Shown piece after piece: positions 33,102-44,712 of a stretch of DNA of 64,000 bases (positions are counted from its first letter, which is position 1; every line of letters starts with the position of its first letter). The stretch comes from Chaunax sp. Z400 (lineage: Eukaryota > Chordata > Actinopteri > Lophiiformes > Chaunacidae). The position numbers were made by a program, and so were the translations under genes. The notes under the pieces are model-generated. The model did not search any database. It saw only the letters and a program-made list of their open reading frames with translations, and was not told the DNA's origin. The stretch covers positions 248,001 through 312,000 of the forward strand of contig JBAGJB010000179.1 in NCBI GenBank assembly GCA_037577475.1, written 5' to 3'.

Positions 33102-35035
33102 TGTTGAGCCGCATTTTGTAATAACGGTGCATTTTGTAATAAACGTCCAAAATGTAATAACTTTTTCATTTCATTTTGTAATAAAGCCGCATTTTGTAAT
33201 AAACTGCCGCATTTTGTAATAAACTGCCCCAACGCATTTTGTAATAAATTTTGCCACATTATGTAATAAGTTATTACATTTTGAGAAGATTATTACAAAA
33301 TGCACTTGCAACTTTTTTATTCTCTAGAAAATGTAATAACATGGTGCATTACGTAATAACAATTCTAAAGCATTGTTTATTTGTTTGTTAATTGTATTTT
33401 ATTTTACTTTAAAGTATTTGTAAAAGTTAGGTAATGAGATGCGAAAAAAAATTGGTAATGAGATGCGAATTTAAAAAAAAAAAAGAAATGATTAAAAAAA
33501 ATTGGTAATGAGATGCGAAAAAAAAATCGGTAATGAGATGCGGGGGGAAAATGGTAATGAGATGCGAAAAAAATTGGTAATGAGATGCGGGGAAAAAATA
33601 AAATAATAATTGTTAATGAGATGCGAAAAATAAAATTGGTAATGAGATGCGAAAAAAAAAATTGGTAATGAGATGCAAAAAAAACAGGAAAAAAACAAAA
33701 AAAATTGGTAATGAGATGCGGGGGGAAAAAAGTAATGAGATGCGAAAAAAAATTGGTATTGGGATGCGAGAAGGGAAAAAAAAAATTGGTAATGAGATGC
33801 GAAAAAATATAATAATAAAAAATAATTGGTAATGAGATGCGGAAGAAAAAAAATTGGTAATGAGACGCGAGAAAAAAAAATTGGTAATGAGATGCGAGAA
33901 AAAAAATTGGTAATGAGATGCAGAAAAAAAGGAAAAAAAATTGGTAATGAGATGCGGGGAAAAAAATTGGTAATGAGATGCGGGGAAAAAATTGGTAATG
34001 AGATGCGAGAAAAAAAATTGGTAATGAGATGCAGAAAAAAAAAAAAAAATTGGTGATGAGCTGCGGGAAAAAAAATTGGTAATGAGATGCGAAAAAAAAT
34101 TGGTAATGAGATGCAGAATTTAAAAAAAAAATGCTTAAAAAATTGGTAATGAGATGCGGAAAAAAAATTGGTAATGAGATGCGGAAGAAAAAAATTGGTA
34201 ATGAGATGCTAAAAAAAATTGGTAATGAGATGCTAAAAAAAAATTTGGTAATGAGATGAAAAACAAAAAACAAAAAAACAATTTACCAATTTTTTTTCTC
34301 GCATCTCATTACCAATTTTTTTTCTTCCGCATCTCATTACCAATTTTTTTTTTTTTTATATTTTTTCGCATCTCATTACCAATTTTTTTTCCCTTCTCGC
34401 ATCCCATTACCAATTTTTTTTCGCATCTCATTACTTTTTTTCCCCGCATTTCATTACCAATTTTTTTTGTTTTTTTCCTGTTTTTTTTGCATCTCATTAC
34501 CAATTTTTTTTCCGCATCTCATTACCAATTTTATTTTTCGCATCTCATTAACAATTATTATTTTATTTTTCCCCCGCATCTCATTACCAATTTTTTTTGC
34601 ATCTCATTACCATTTTTTTTTGCATCTCATTACCAATTTTTTTTAATCATTTCTTTTTTTTTTAAAATTCGCATCTCATTACCAATTTTTTTTCACATCT
34701 CATTACCTAACTTTTACAAATACTTTAAAGTAAAATAAAATACAATTAACAAACAAATAAACAATGCTTTAGAATTGTTATTACGTAATGCACCATGTTA
34801 TTACATTTTCTAGAGAATAAAAAAGTTGCAAGTGCATTTTGTAATAATCTTCTCAAAATGTAATAACTTATTACATAATGTGGCAAAATTTATTACAAAA
34901 TGCGTTGGGGCAGTTTATTACAAAATGCGGCAGTTTATTACAAAATGCGGCTTTATTACAAAATGAAATGAAAAAGTTATTACATTTTGGACGTTTATTA
35001 CAAAATGCACCGTTATTACAAAATGCGGCTCAACA
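33102..35035 (+). mobile_element. Ginger-type non-autonomous foldback element
   Basis: This 1.93-kb element begins TGTTGAGCC and ends GGCTCAACA. The outer 330 bp on each side (33102-33431, 34706-35035) are inverted copies of the terminal repeat next to the integrase-OTU gene, so that transposase family could mobilise it. Inverse homology extends inward to arms of roughly 740 bp. No coding frame of its own is present. Flanks are GGTT and GGGC, so no 4-bp target-site duplication is visible; the left flank lies in the satellite and could have been altered. Confidence 0.8.
33432..34705 (+). repeat. GGTAATGAGATGCG minisatellite in inverted arms
   Basis: GGTAATGAGATGCG plus an A-rich spacer of variable length (unit about 20-45 bp) repeats in forward orientation from 33432 to about 34255. 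It repeats in reverse complement from about 34284 to 34705. The two arms meet at a short spacer, making a perfect substrate for a long hairpin. Open frames here (ISLPIFF or NEMR repeats) are artefacts of the repeat. Confidence 0.9.
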
Positions 35036-35486
35036 GGGCGGGCTGTAATCTGATTGGCTGCTGCATCAGTTCTACAAAGATCATGCACTGCTTGCATGCT
35101 TAATTGAGACAGCCAACAGAGTTCAACATGATGCCAGGTATGAAAAAACTGTCAAATATTATCTGTGTAATTGAATATATGGAAGTATAAAGACATTTTG
35201 CAGTTGATCTAAAGTTATGTAGATGTTTTGCCCTTGATAAGAAATTATATGACTGAATTTAAACCTGCATTGTCCAAGTTATGCTCACTGCATTAAAAAC
35301 AGTTTGTAAAGTAAAACTGAAATCTATGCCTCTAAGTACATATTAAAAGTTAATAACTTTTAATGACCGACAGGTAATAACACATTTGAAGGAAAACTGT
35401 GCATGTGCAAAAAACTACACCCACACACACACACACAATAGTACACTGCTCAAAAAATAAAGTGATCATTTAAACAACACATCCCA
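35036..35486. other. Non-coding flank of the foldback element
   Basis: No gene is seen. A short (AC)n run lies near 35425. A CACTGCTCAAAAAATAAAG segment near 35453 resembles the terminus of a common fish Tc1/mariner-like repeat, but only the start is present. Confidence 0.4.
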
Positions 35487-36175
35487 GATCACAATGAATG
35501 TCATAATATGCAAATTAGATTGGTAAATTTACTCCCATCACAAACTTTGAGTCATGGTGAAGTTTTTCCTCATTTACAGTATAATTTTATCTCTTTCCAC
35601 TTTCAAGTTACAGCCTTTTGAAATCTTCTTCAGAGATGAATGTTTTCCAATATGGCCGCCAACTGGTGATGTCATAATATGCAAATTAGATTGGTAAATT
35701 TACTCCCATCACAAACTTTGAGTCATGGTGAAGTTTTTCCTCATTTACAGTATAATTTGATCTCTTTCCACTTTCAAGTTGCAGCCTTTTGAAATCTTCT
35801 TCAGAGATGAATGTTTTCCAATATGGCCACCACCTGGTGATGTCATAATATGCAAATTAGATTGGTAAATTTACTCCCATCACAAACTTTGAGTAATGGT
35901 GAAGTTTTTCCACATTTACAGTATACTTTTATCTCTTTCCAGTTTCAAGTGACAGCCTTTTGGAAAATTGATATTATAATTTCATATTTTCCAATATGGC
36001 CGCCACCCTATGACATCATAATATGCAAATTAGATTGGTAAATTTACTCCCATCACAAACTTAGGGTTGTGGTTAAGATTTTTCTCATTTACAGCATAAT
36101 TTTATCTCTTACCAGTTTCAAGTTACAGCCTTTTGGAAAATTAATATTAATATTTCATAAATTTTTGGAATATCT
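35487..36175 (+). repeat. 171-bp tandem repeat, four units
   Basis: Four consecutive units of 171-173 bp each begin near TCATAATATGCAAATTAG (35500, 35671, 35842, 36015). Each includes CTCCCATCACAAAC and AATATGGCCGCCA. The last units are more diverged. Coding capacity is absent. Confidence 0.9.
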
Positions 36176-36655
36176 TTGGCGGCCAAAGGGTTAACACAGT
36201 CATAAATAGTAAGCATCGAAATAGCTATTAAAAGGCTAAAAATGTTATAACAGGTGTGAAAACAATAAATTTGTTAAAACCTTGTTTTTCAGTATTCCTA
36301 CAAAAGCAGCGTCCTCTTTAATGATAGCATCCTTTATTGAGACAAATCTAGGGCTATAACATAAGATCAACATTCATAAAGCAATTTGAATTACTGTGAT
36401 GCCGCAGGTGGTGGTGGGTTATCAAAATTGTAATAATTAAAATACCTTCTTAAATATTAATTCAAGATAAAATATTTTAGTACTTGAAATGAAATTCCAC
36501 AAATAAAATAAAAGTGCAAAAAAAAAGGCACAAAATGCAGTTTAGTTTTGGGAGTTAAACATTTTCCCTCTTTTGTCACCCTTGTAGGTCTGCTAATTAT
36601 AACCCTGACCTGCACCCTGCTGGGGCTCATTGTAGGCCATGGACAAAAGCAAGCA
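36176..36655. other. Junction region between duplication units and 5' flank of the transposase gene
   Basis: This AT-rich sequence contains position 36408/36409, where sequence identical to the window start resumes. No repeat or scar is visible at the boundary. The boundary is set only by where the window starts, so the real junction could lie elsewhere. No left-end terminal repeat (TGTTGAGCC) is found between 35036 and the transposase gene. Confidence 0.5.
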
Positions 36656-39151
36656 ATGACCGAGGAAATGTACAATGTCATAGTTCGCAAGTTGAGAGGA
36701 GAGTTTCATGTTCCAGTTTCTGAACGCACAAGAATTCAACAAAATGCCTTGGTGCGTCTCTGGAGAAATCAAGGGGTCTATTCTCTCAGTGAGGATGGGC
36801 AGACACTGCTGTGTGCCGGCAAGCCAGTCATGCTACAGTCTAATGTTGATTGTGTTGTTAAAAAGGGTCTAGATGATACTAAGGGTTCTGGAGCAAGAAA
36901 GTTGAGCAAACGACTGAAAATGCATCATAGTGGCATAAGTGAAAGAAAGGTGCAGGAAATCTTGAACAAAACTGAGTGGTACCAACTTCAAAATGCAAAG
37001 TTTCTGAATAAGCCCCCTTTGATGACCATTCAAGCCAAAGAAGTGCAAGATCGACACCAAATTGACCTATTGGACATGGGAAAAATGAAAATTAGTTATG
37101 GTCAGGCTTTATACCGTTACATTCTCACAGTGATGGATGTGTTCAGTCGTTACATGTGGCTGAAACCATTGAAAAGAAAAAGTAGTGTTGAAATCGCCAA
37201 ACACCTTAACAAGATTTATCGTGAACATGGACCACCCAAAGTGTTACAACATGACAAAGGGACTGAGTTTAAAGGGGCAGTGAAAATTCTAATGACATCT
37301 CTGCAAGTGAAAATAATTGAAAGTTCAGCATATCATCCACAAAGCCAAGGAAAGGTTGAGAGGACACATAGGTGGCTAAGAAAGAAGATCATGTATGATC
37401 TGGTGAAATTTCAACGGAACGAAGTTAACTGGGTCAAGCACCTACCTGTATATTCAAGAGTGCTAAATGAGGATCTTAAAGAAGTTTTAGGCTGGAGGTC
37501 TCCATTTGAAGTATACTATGGAAGAAAAAGCAACAGCATAAGGCATCCTTTATGCGGTTCTCCATCTTCTGTTCGTAAGGAGTCTGTGAGGAATCAACAT
37601 TCAACTTTACCATCCTTGAGACATCGAGAAAAATTTGATACTAAACGAAAAAGGGTGAGAAGAATGGCACGGAAGGCCTCTGAGCACTGTGCTAAACTAA
37701 TGATCAAGCGTGCATTCAAACAAAACCTATCACAACACTACAATGTTAAGGACGCTGTTTTGGTCAGAATGAGGGATGGTGCCCATCGAGTCTCCAAAAA
37801 GTATCACGTAAGGCGTGGTACAATTGTGAAAAAAAATCGAAAGCTCTCAAAATACAAAGTGAGTTTTAGGGACCCAAAGACCCTCCGACAAACACAAAAA
37901 TGGTTCTTCGTGTCGGATATAACTAGTGCTACCCGGCTGCGAAAAAAGACACACTCTAAAAAACCCAAGACAGCACCATCAAAGAGAGGCCTAAACCCAC
38001 TTTTGTTTCAGTACACACACACAGACAGACTAGAGGAATTTATGTCCATGGAGTTAAGCATTCGCTATGACCCTGACCCAGATGGAAATTGTCAGTTTGC
38101 AGCCATGGCTGACCAGCTATCCACCCTTGGAATATTTAGATCACCAGAAAGCTTAAGAGATGAAATTGTCCAAGACCTCAGGAATTATCCATACAATGGA
38201 AATGGAACACTCTTGTTCAACTTTGTCGAGGGCAATGACTGGGATGGATACTTGGAAAGAATGGCCCGAACTGGAACCTATGGTGACCACATTACTTCGC
38301 AAAGAGCATCTGAAATTTTCCAGGTCCAGTTTCTTGTAATTTCCTCTCTGGGAATCAATGCCTCAACTATTGTATCAGAGTCAAACATATATTGTCACAA
38401 CAATCCAGTGCTAGTACTTGGTCATGTGGCAGAGGGGCATGGAGAACATTATCTGAGTTTGGAGGGACCAGTCACACCATTTATAGAGCATGTTTTGGAT
38501 GCTCAAGCAGGACAGTTATATGACAACAACACACTTTCACCACTGCAGCCTGCCTCACCAGATGAGTCTGACCCACCTATCCAGCCTGCCTCACCAGATG
38601 AGTCTGACCCACCTATCCAGCCTGCCTCACCAGATGAGTCTGACCCACCTATCCAGCCTGACTCACCAGATGAGTCTGACCCACCTATCCAGCCTGACTC
38701 ACCAGATGAGTCTGACCCACCTATCCAGCCTGACTCACCAGATGAGTGTGACCCACCTATCCAGCCTGAGGACCCTGTTCTGACTACACCCCCTGTTCAG
38801 CCTGTCCTACCAACTGAAATGTTTCAGTCTATTATCAAAATGACCCTTGAGGATGACATGTCAATGCTTGGGACGTTTATCAGAGTGTCTCAACATTTTA
38901 AAGACATTGCAGATCGATTCCATCCATCAATCTATCTAAGGGAAACATTAAGCCGAAGCCTTGGGTTGGACGTCGTTGGAAAGCACACAATTAGTGTACA
39001 AAGGTTGTACAAAGCAGCAGGGCGCTTTGGTGGTGTGGCATTAAAACTCAAGGAGCTGTTTGGGAAACATTCCAAGTGGTTTATGGCTTGGCTGGTAATT
39101 AGACATATTAGACATGGACAATTTGAAATTACGGATATATTTTGGAAATAG
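36656..39151 (+). CDS. Ginger1-like transposase: integrase core plus OTU protease (unit 2)
   Basis: This is the unit 2 copy of the 831-residue integrase-OTU protein, full length and in frame. All catalytic residues (D137, D200, E235; OTU C479 and H598) are present. The only amino-acid difference I found from the unit 1 copy is Thr to Pro at residue 437 (A at 1556 versus C at 37964). It lies in the basic linker between the integrase and OTU domains (KTHSKK-T/P-KTAPSK), where it is unlikely to affect catalysis. It is followed by the 330-bp terminal repeat at 39659-39988. The nearest TGTTG-type left end upstream is 33102, but a complete foldback element lies between, so the 5' boundary of the autonomous element is unresolved. 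Confidence 0.85.
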   Translation: MTEEMYNVIVRKLRGEFHVPVSERTRIQQNALVRLWRNQGVYSLSEDGQTLLCAGKPVMLQSNVDCVVKKGLDDTKGSGARKLSKRLKMHHSGISERKVQEILNKTEWYQLQNAKFLNKPPLMTIQAKEVQDRHQIDLLDMGKMKISYGQALYRYILTVMDVFSRYMWLKPLKRKSSVEIAKHLNKIYREHGPPKVLQHDKGTEFKGAVKILMTSLQVKIIESSAYHPQSQGKVERTHRWLRKKIMYDLVKFQRNEVNWVKHLPVYSRVLNEDLKEVLGWRSPFEVYYGRKSNSIRHPLCGSPSSVRKESVRNQHSTLPSLRHREKFDTKRKRVRRMARKASEHCAKLMIKRAFKQNLSQHYNVKDAVLVRMRDGAHRVSKKYHVRRGTIVKKNRKLSKYKVSFRDPKTLRQTQKWFFVSDITSATRLRKKTHSKKPKTAPSKRGLNPLLFQYTHTDRLEEFMSMELSIRYDPDPDGNCQFAAMADQLSTLGIFRSPESLRDEIVQDLRNYPYNGNGTLLFNFVEGNDWDGYLERMARTGTYGDHITSQRASEIFQVQFLVISSLGINASTIVSESNIYCHNNPVLVLGHVAEGHGEHYLSLEGPVTPFIEHVLDAQAGQLYDNNTLSPLQPASPDESDPPIQPASPDESDPPIQPASPDESDPPIQPDSPDESDPPIQPDSPDESDPPIQPDSPDECDPPIQPEDPVLTTPPVQPVLPTEMFQSIIKMTLEDDMSMLGTFIRVSQHFKDIADRFHPSIYLRETLSRSLGLDVVGKHTISVQRLYKAAGRFGGVALKLKELFGKHSKWFMAWLVIRHIRHGQFEITDIFWK
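38549..38764 (+). repeat. Six 36-bp coding repeats in the transposase gene (unit 2)
   Basis: Identical in number and order of variants to the unit 1 copy. Confidence 0.9.
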
Positions 39152-39658
39152 AAATTTTGTTGTTTGTTTAGCCTTTTGAGGCAATTTCATATTTGTTTAA
39201 AATTAATCTTAGTGGAGAAATTTGCTGGTCACAGCAGCTCTCTAAACAAGCAGAAGACACTTACGTTGTTTAAGGTAGAACTTATATTCATTGGTTCATT
39301 ATTATTTTAAATTGGCCGCAAGCCTGCATGTGTTGGTTGCATTTATTGTTGTTGAAAGGTTCTATAAATGCATAAATAAAGCTGTTCTTTACCTATTCAT
39401 CAGCGTTTCTATTTTGTATGTGCATATGTTAATGTTTACGAATGGATTAAATTTTGATACCCAGAGTTTTGTTCTGTATTATAAGAAGCATAATACGGTT
39501 TGTTGGATGTTTATAACTATTCTTGATGTGGTTTTGGTATCCAATAAAAAAAATCTGGAATTTACAGAATATTCTCTGTTAATGCAACCTTTGAATAGTG
39601 TACTGATAGTAATTGCTAAGTACTGCTACTAGGCTAATACAGTGATACTAATAATAGG
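39152..39658 (+). other. 3' flank of the unit 2 transposase gene
   Basis: Same as 2744-3250, with the AATAAA signal at 39375-39380. Confidence 0.5.
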
Positions 39659-39988
39659 CCTAACTTTTACAAATACTTTAAAGTAAAATAAAATACAATT
39701 AACAAACAAATAAACAATGCTTTAGAATTGTTATTACGTAATGCACCATGTTATTACATTTTCTAGAGAATAAAAAAGTTGCAAGTGCATTTTGTAATAA
39801 TCTTCTCAAAATGTAATAACTTATTACATAATGCGGCAAAATTTATTACAAAATGCGTTGGGGCAGTTTATTACAAAATGCGGCAGTTTATTACAAAATG
39901 CGGCTTTATTACAAAATGAAATGAAAAAGTTATTACATTTTGGACGTTTATTACAAAATGCACCGTTATTACAAAATGCGGCTCAACA
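39659..39988 (+). mobile_element. Ginger-type 330-bp terminal repeat, right end (unit 2)
   Basis: Copy of 3251-3580, ending GGCTCAACA and followed by CGCC. Confidence 0.75.
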
Positions 39989-40185
39989 CGCCCTCCCCTC
40001 CCTGGCTGAGTGACAGACCATGTAGAGCTTTGAATTTGGCCACAAGTTATTGGCCTATATAATTCCAAACGTGTTCTGTCATACATAGATTTATTGGGCT
40101 ACATAGCTCTAAGGGAAATTGCATAAAAAACAACAAAAAGTCACTCTTGTATAAATTCATTGTTTAACAAACAACAATAATAGGT

Positions 40186-40426
40186 ATTATTACATAATGC
40201 ACCATGTTATTAAATTTCCTAGAAAATAAAAAAGTTGCAAGTGCATTTTGTAATAATCTTCTCAAAATGTAATAACTTATTACATAATGTGGCAAAATTT
40301 ATTACCAAATGCGTTGGGGCAGTTTATTACAAAATGCGGCAGTTTATTACAAAATGAAATGAAAAAGTTATTACATTTTGGACGTTTATTACAAAATGCA
40401 CCGTTATTACAAAATGCGGCTCAACA
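40186..40426 (+). mobile_element. Partial Ginger-type terminal repeat abutting satellite (unit 2)
   Basis: Copy of 3778-4018, again joined directly to AACCTTTAG. Confidence 0.75.
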
Positions 40427-43400
40427 AACCTTTAGTATAAACCTTTAGTTAAACCTTTAGTTAAACCTTTAGTTAAACCTTTAGTATAAACCTCTAGTTA
40501 AACCTTTAGTATAAACCTTTAGTATAAACCTTTAGTATAAACCTTTAGTTAAACCTTTAGTATAAACCTTTAGTATAAACCTTTACTATAAACCTTTAGT
40601 TAAACCTTTAGTATAAACCTTTAGTTAAACCTTTAGTATAAACTTTTAGTCAAACCTTTAGTATAAACCTTTAGTATAAAAATTTTAGTTAAACCTTTAG
40701 TATAAACCTTTAGTTAAACCTTTAGTATAAACCTTTAGTATAAACCTTTAGTATAAACCTTTAGTATAAACCTTTAGTTAAACCTTTAGTATAAACCTTT
40801 AGTATAAACCTTTAGTATAAACCTTTAGTATAAACCTTTAGTTAAACCTTTAGTTAAACCTTTAGTATAAACCTTTAGTATAAACCTCTAGTTAAACCTT
40901 TAGTATAAACCTTTAGTATAAACCATTAACCTTTAGTTAAACCTTTAGTTAAACCTTTAGTATAAACCTTTAGTATAAACCTTGAGTTAAACCTTTAGTA
41001 TAAACCTTGAGTTAAACCTTTAGTATAAACCTTTAGTTAAACCTTTAGTCAAACCTTTAGTATAAACCTTTTGTATAAACCTTTTGTATAAACCTTTAGT
41101 ATAAACCTTTAGTATAAACCTTTAGTATAAACCTTTAGGTAAACCTTTAGTTAAACCTTTAGTTAAACCTTTAGTATAAACCTTTAGTATAAACCTCTAG
41201 TATAAACCTTTACTATAAACCTTTAGTTAAACCTTTAGTATAAACCTTTAGTTAAACCTTTAGTATAAACTTTTAGTCAAACCTTTAGTATAAACCTTTA
41301 CTATAAACCTTTAGTTAAACCTTTAGTATAAACCTTTAGTTAAACCTTTAGTATAAACTTTTAGTCAAACCTTTAGTATAAACCTTTAGTATAAAAATTT
41401 TAGTTAAACCTTTAGTTAAACCTTTAGTATAAACCTTTAGTTAAACCTTTAGTATAAACCTTTAGTATAAACCTTTAGTTAAACCTTTAGTATAAACCTT
41501 TACTATAAACCTTTTGTTAAACCTTTAGTAAAACCTTTAGTATAAACCTTTAGTATAAACCTTTAGTTAAACCTTTAGTATAAACCTTTAGTATAAACCT
41601 TTAGTATAAACCTTTAGTTAAACCTTTAGTTAAACCTTTAGTTAAACGTTTAGTATAAACCTTTAGTATAAAAATTTTAGTTAAACCTTTAGTATAAACC
41701 TTTAGTTAAACCTTTAGTATAAACCTTTAGTATAAACCTTTAGTATAAACCTTTAGTTAAACCTTTAGTATAAACCTTTAGTATAAACCTTTAGTATAAA
41801 CCTTTAGTATAAACCTTTAGTTAAACCTTTAGTATAAACCTTTAGTATAAACCTCTAGTTAAACCTTTAGTATAAACCTTTAGTATAAACCATTAACCTT
41901 TAGTTAAACCTTTAGTTAAACCTTTAGTATAAACCTTTAGTATAAACCTTGAGTTAAACCTTTAGTATAAACCTTGAGTTAAACCTTTAGTATAAACCTT
42001 GAGTTAAACCTTTAGTCAAACCTTTAGTATAAACCTTTTGTATAAACCTTTTGTATAAACCTTTAGTATAAACCTTTAGTATAAACCTTTAGTATAAACC
42101 TTTAGTTAAACCTTTAGTTAAACCTTTAGTTAAACCTTTAGTATAAACCTTTAGTATAAACCTCTAGTATAAACCTTTACTATAAACCTTTAGTTAAACC
42201 TTTAGTATAAACCTTTAGTTAAACCTTTAGTATAAACTTTTAGTCAAACCTTTAGTATAAACCTTTACTATAAACCTTTAGTTAAACCTTTAGTATAAAC
42301 CTTTAGTTAAACCTTTAGTATAAACTTTTAGTCAAACCTTTAGTATAAACCTTTAGTATAAAAATTTTAGTTAAACCTTTAGTTAAACCTTTAGTATAAA
42401 CCTTTAGTTAAACCTTTAGTATAAACCTTTAGTATAAACCTTTAGTTAAACCTTTAGTATAAACCTTTACTATAAACCTTTTGTTAAACCTTTAGTAAAA
42501 CCTTTAGTATAAACCTTTAGTATAAACCTTTAGTTAAACCTTTAGTATAAACCTTTAGTATAAACCTTTAGTATAAACCTTTAGTTAAACCTTTAGTTAA
42601 ACCTTTAGTTAAACGTTTAGTATAAACCTTTAGTATAAACCTTTAGTTAAACCTTTAGTATAAACCTTTAGTTAAACCTTTAGTATAAACCTTTAGTTAA
42701 ACCTTTAGTATAAACCTTTAGTATAAACCTTTAGTATAAACCTTTAGTTAAACCTTTAGTTAAACCTTTAGTATAAACCTTTAGTATAAACCTTTAGTTA
42801 AACCTTTAGTTAAACCTTTAGTAGAAACCTTTAGTATAAACCTTTAGTTAAACCTTTAGTATAAACCTTTAGTTAAACCTTTAGTTAAACCTTTAGTTAA
42901 ACCTTTAGTATAAACCTTTAGTATAAACCTCTAGTTAAACCTTTAGTATAAACCTTTAGTATAAACCTTTAGTTAAACCTTTAGTATAAACCTTTAGTAT
43001 AAACTTTTAGTCAAACCTTTAGTTAAACCTTTAGTATAAACCTTTAGTATAACCCTTTAGTATAAACCTTTAGTTAAACCTTTAGTTAAACCTTTAGTAG
43101 AAACCTTTAGTATAAACCTTTAGTTAAACCTTTAGTATAAACCTTTAGTTAAACCTTTAGTATAAACCTTTAGTATAAACTTTTAGTTAAACCTTTAGTT
43201 AAACCTTTAGTATAAACCTTTAGTATAAACCTTTAGTATAAACTTTTAGTATAAACCTTTAGTTAAACCTTTAGTTAAACCTTTAGTAGAAACCTTTAGT
43301 ATAAACCTTTTGTTGAACCTTTAGTATAAACCTTTACTTAAACCTTTAGTTAAACCTTTAGTATAAACCTCTAGTTAAACCTTTAGTATAAACCTTTAGT

Positions 43401-44712
43401 ATAAACCTTTAGTATAAACCTTTAGTTAAACCTTTAGTATAAACCTTTAGTATAAACCTTTACTATAAACCTTTAGTTAAACCTTTAGTATAAACCTTTA
43501 GTTAAACCTTTAGTCAAACCTTTATTATAAACCTTTAGTATAAACATTTAGTATAAACCTTTATTATAAACCTTTATTATAAACCTTTAGTATAAACCTT
43601 TATTATAAACCTTTATTATAAACCTTTAGTATAAACCTTTAGTATAAACCTTTATTATAAACCTTTAGTATAAACCTTTAGTTAAACCTTTAGTATAAAC
43701 CTTTAGTATAAACCTTTAGTATAAACCTTTAGTTAAACCTTTAGTTAAACCTTTAGTATAAACCTTTAGTATAAACCTTTAGTTAAACCTTTAGTATAAA
43801 CCTTTAGTATAAACCTTTAGTTAAACCTTTAGTATAAACCTTTAGTATAAACCTTTAGTATAAACCTTTAGTTAAACCTTTAGTTAAACCTTTAGTTAAA
43901 CCTTTAGTATAAACCTTTAGTTAAACCTTTAGTATAAACCTTTAGTTAAACCTTTAGTATAAACCTTTAGTTAAACCTTTAGTATAAACCTTTAGTATAA
44001 ACCTTTAGTATAAACCTTTAGTATAAACCTTTAGTTGAACCTTTAGTTGAACCTTTAGTATAAACCTTTAGTATAAACATTTAGTATAAACCTTTAGTTA
44101 AACCTTTAGTTAAACCTTTAGTTAAACCTTTACTATAAACCTTTAGTAATAAACCTTTAGTAATAAACCTTTAGTATAAACCTTTAGTATAAACCTTTAG
44201 TATAAACCTTTAGTATAAACCTTTAGTTGAACCTTTAGTATAAACCTTTAGTTAAACCTTTAGTATAAACCTTTAGTATAAACCTTTAGTATAAACCTTT
44301 AGTATAAACCTTTAGTATAAACCTTTAGTATAAACCTTTATTATAAACCTTTAGTATAAACCTTTAGTATAAACCTTTAGTATAAACCTTTAGTATAAAC
44401 CTTTATTATAAACCTTTAGTATAAACCTTTAGTATAAACCTTTAGTATAAACCTTTAGTATAAACCTTTAGTATAAACCTTTAGTATAAACCTTTAGTAT
44501 AAACCTTTAGTATAAACCTTTAGTATAAACCTTTAGTATAAACCTTTATTATAAACCTTTAGTATAAACCTTTATTATAAACCTTTAGTATAAACCTTTA
44601 GTTAAACCTTTAGTATAAACCTTTAGTTAAACCTTTAGTTAAACCTTTAGTATAAACCTTTAGTATAAACCTTTAGTATAAACCTTTAGTTAAACCTTTA
44701 GTATAAACTTTT
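40427..44712 (+). repeat. 12/13-bp satellite (unit 2)
   Basis: Same array as 4019-8100 but 204 bp longer. The extra units lie after about 43588, in a stretch rich in CCTTTATTATAAA variants. Confidence 0.95.

Larger units (their letters stand above)
1..36408 (+). repeat. Tandem segmental duplication, unit 1
   Basis: This is the first unit of a direct tandem duplication with a period of 36408 bp at its left edge. Every landmark recurs in the same order and strand in unit 2: transposase 248 to 36656, DUF6729-like genes 11835 to 48393 and 17049 to 53670, Tc1-like element 20518 to 57121. The offset changes in steps (36408, 36612, 36558, 36621, 36603), and each step falls inside a tandem array. 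The true ends of the duplicated segment are not defined, because the window begins inside or exactly at a unit. Confidence 0.95.

Noticed and set aside
33404..34738. Frames of 160-290 codons rich in ISLPIFF or FFFASHYQ
   Set aside because: They are translations of the GGTAATGAGATGCG minisatellite and its poly-A/T spacers.
33098..35039. 4-bp target-site duplication of the foldback element
   Set aside because: Left flank GGTT and right flank GGGC do not match, so no duplication can be claimed.
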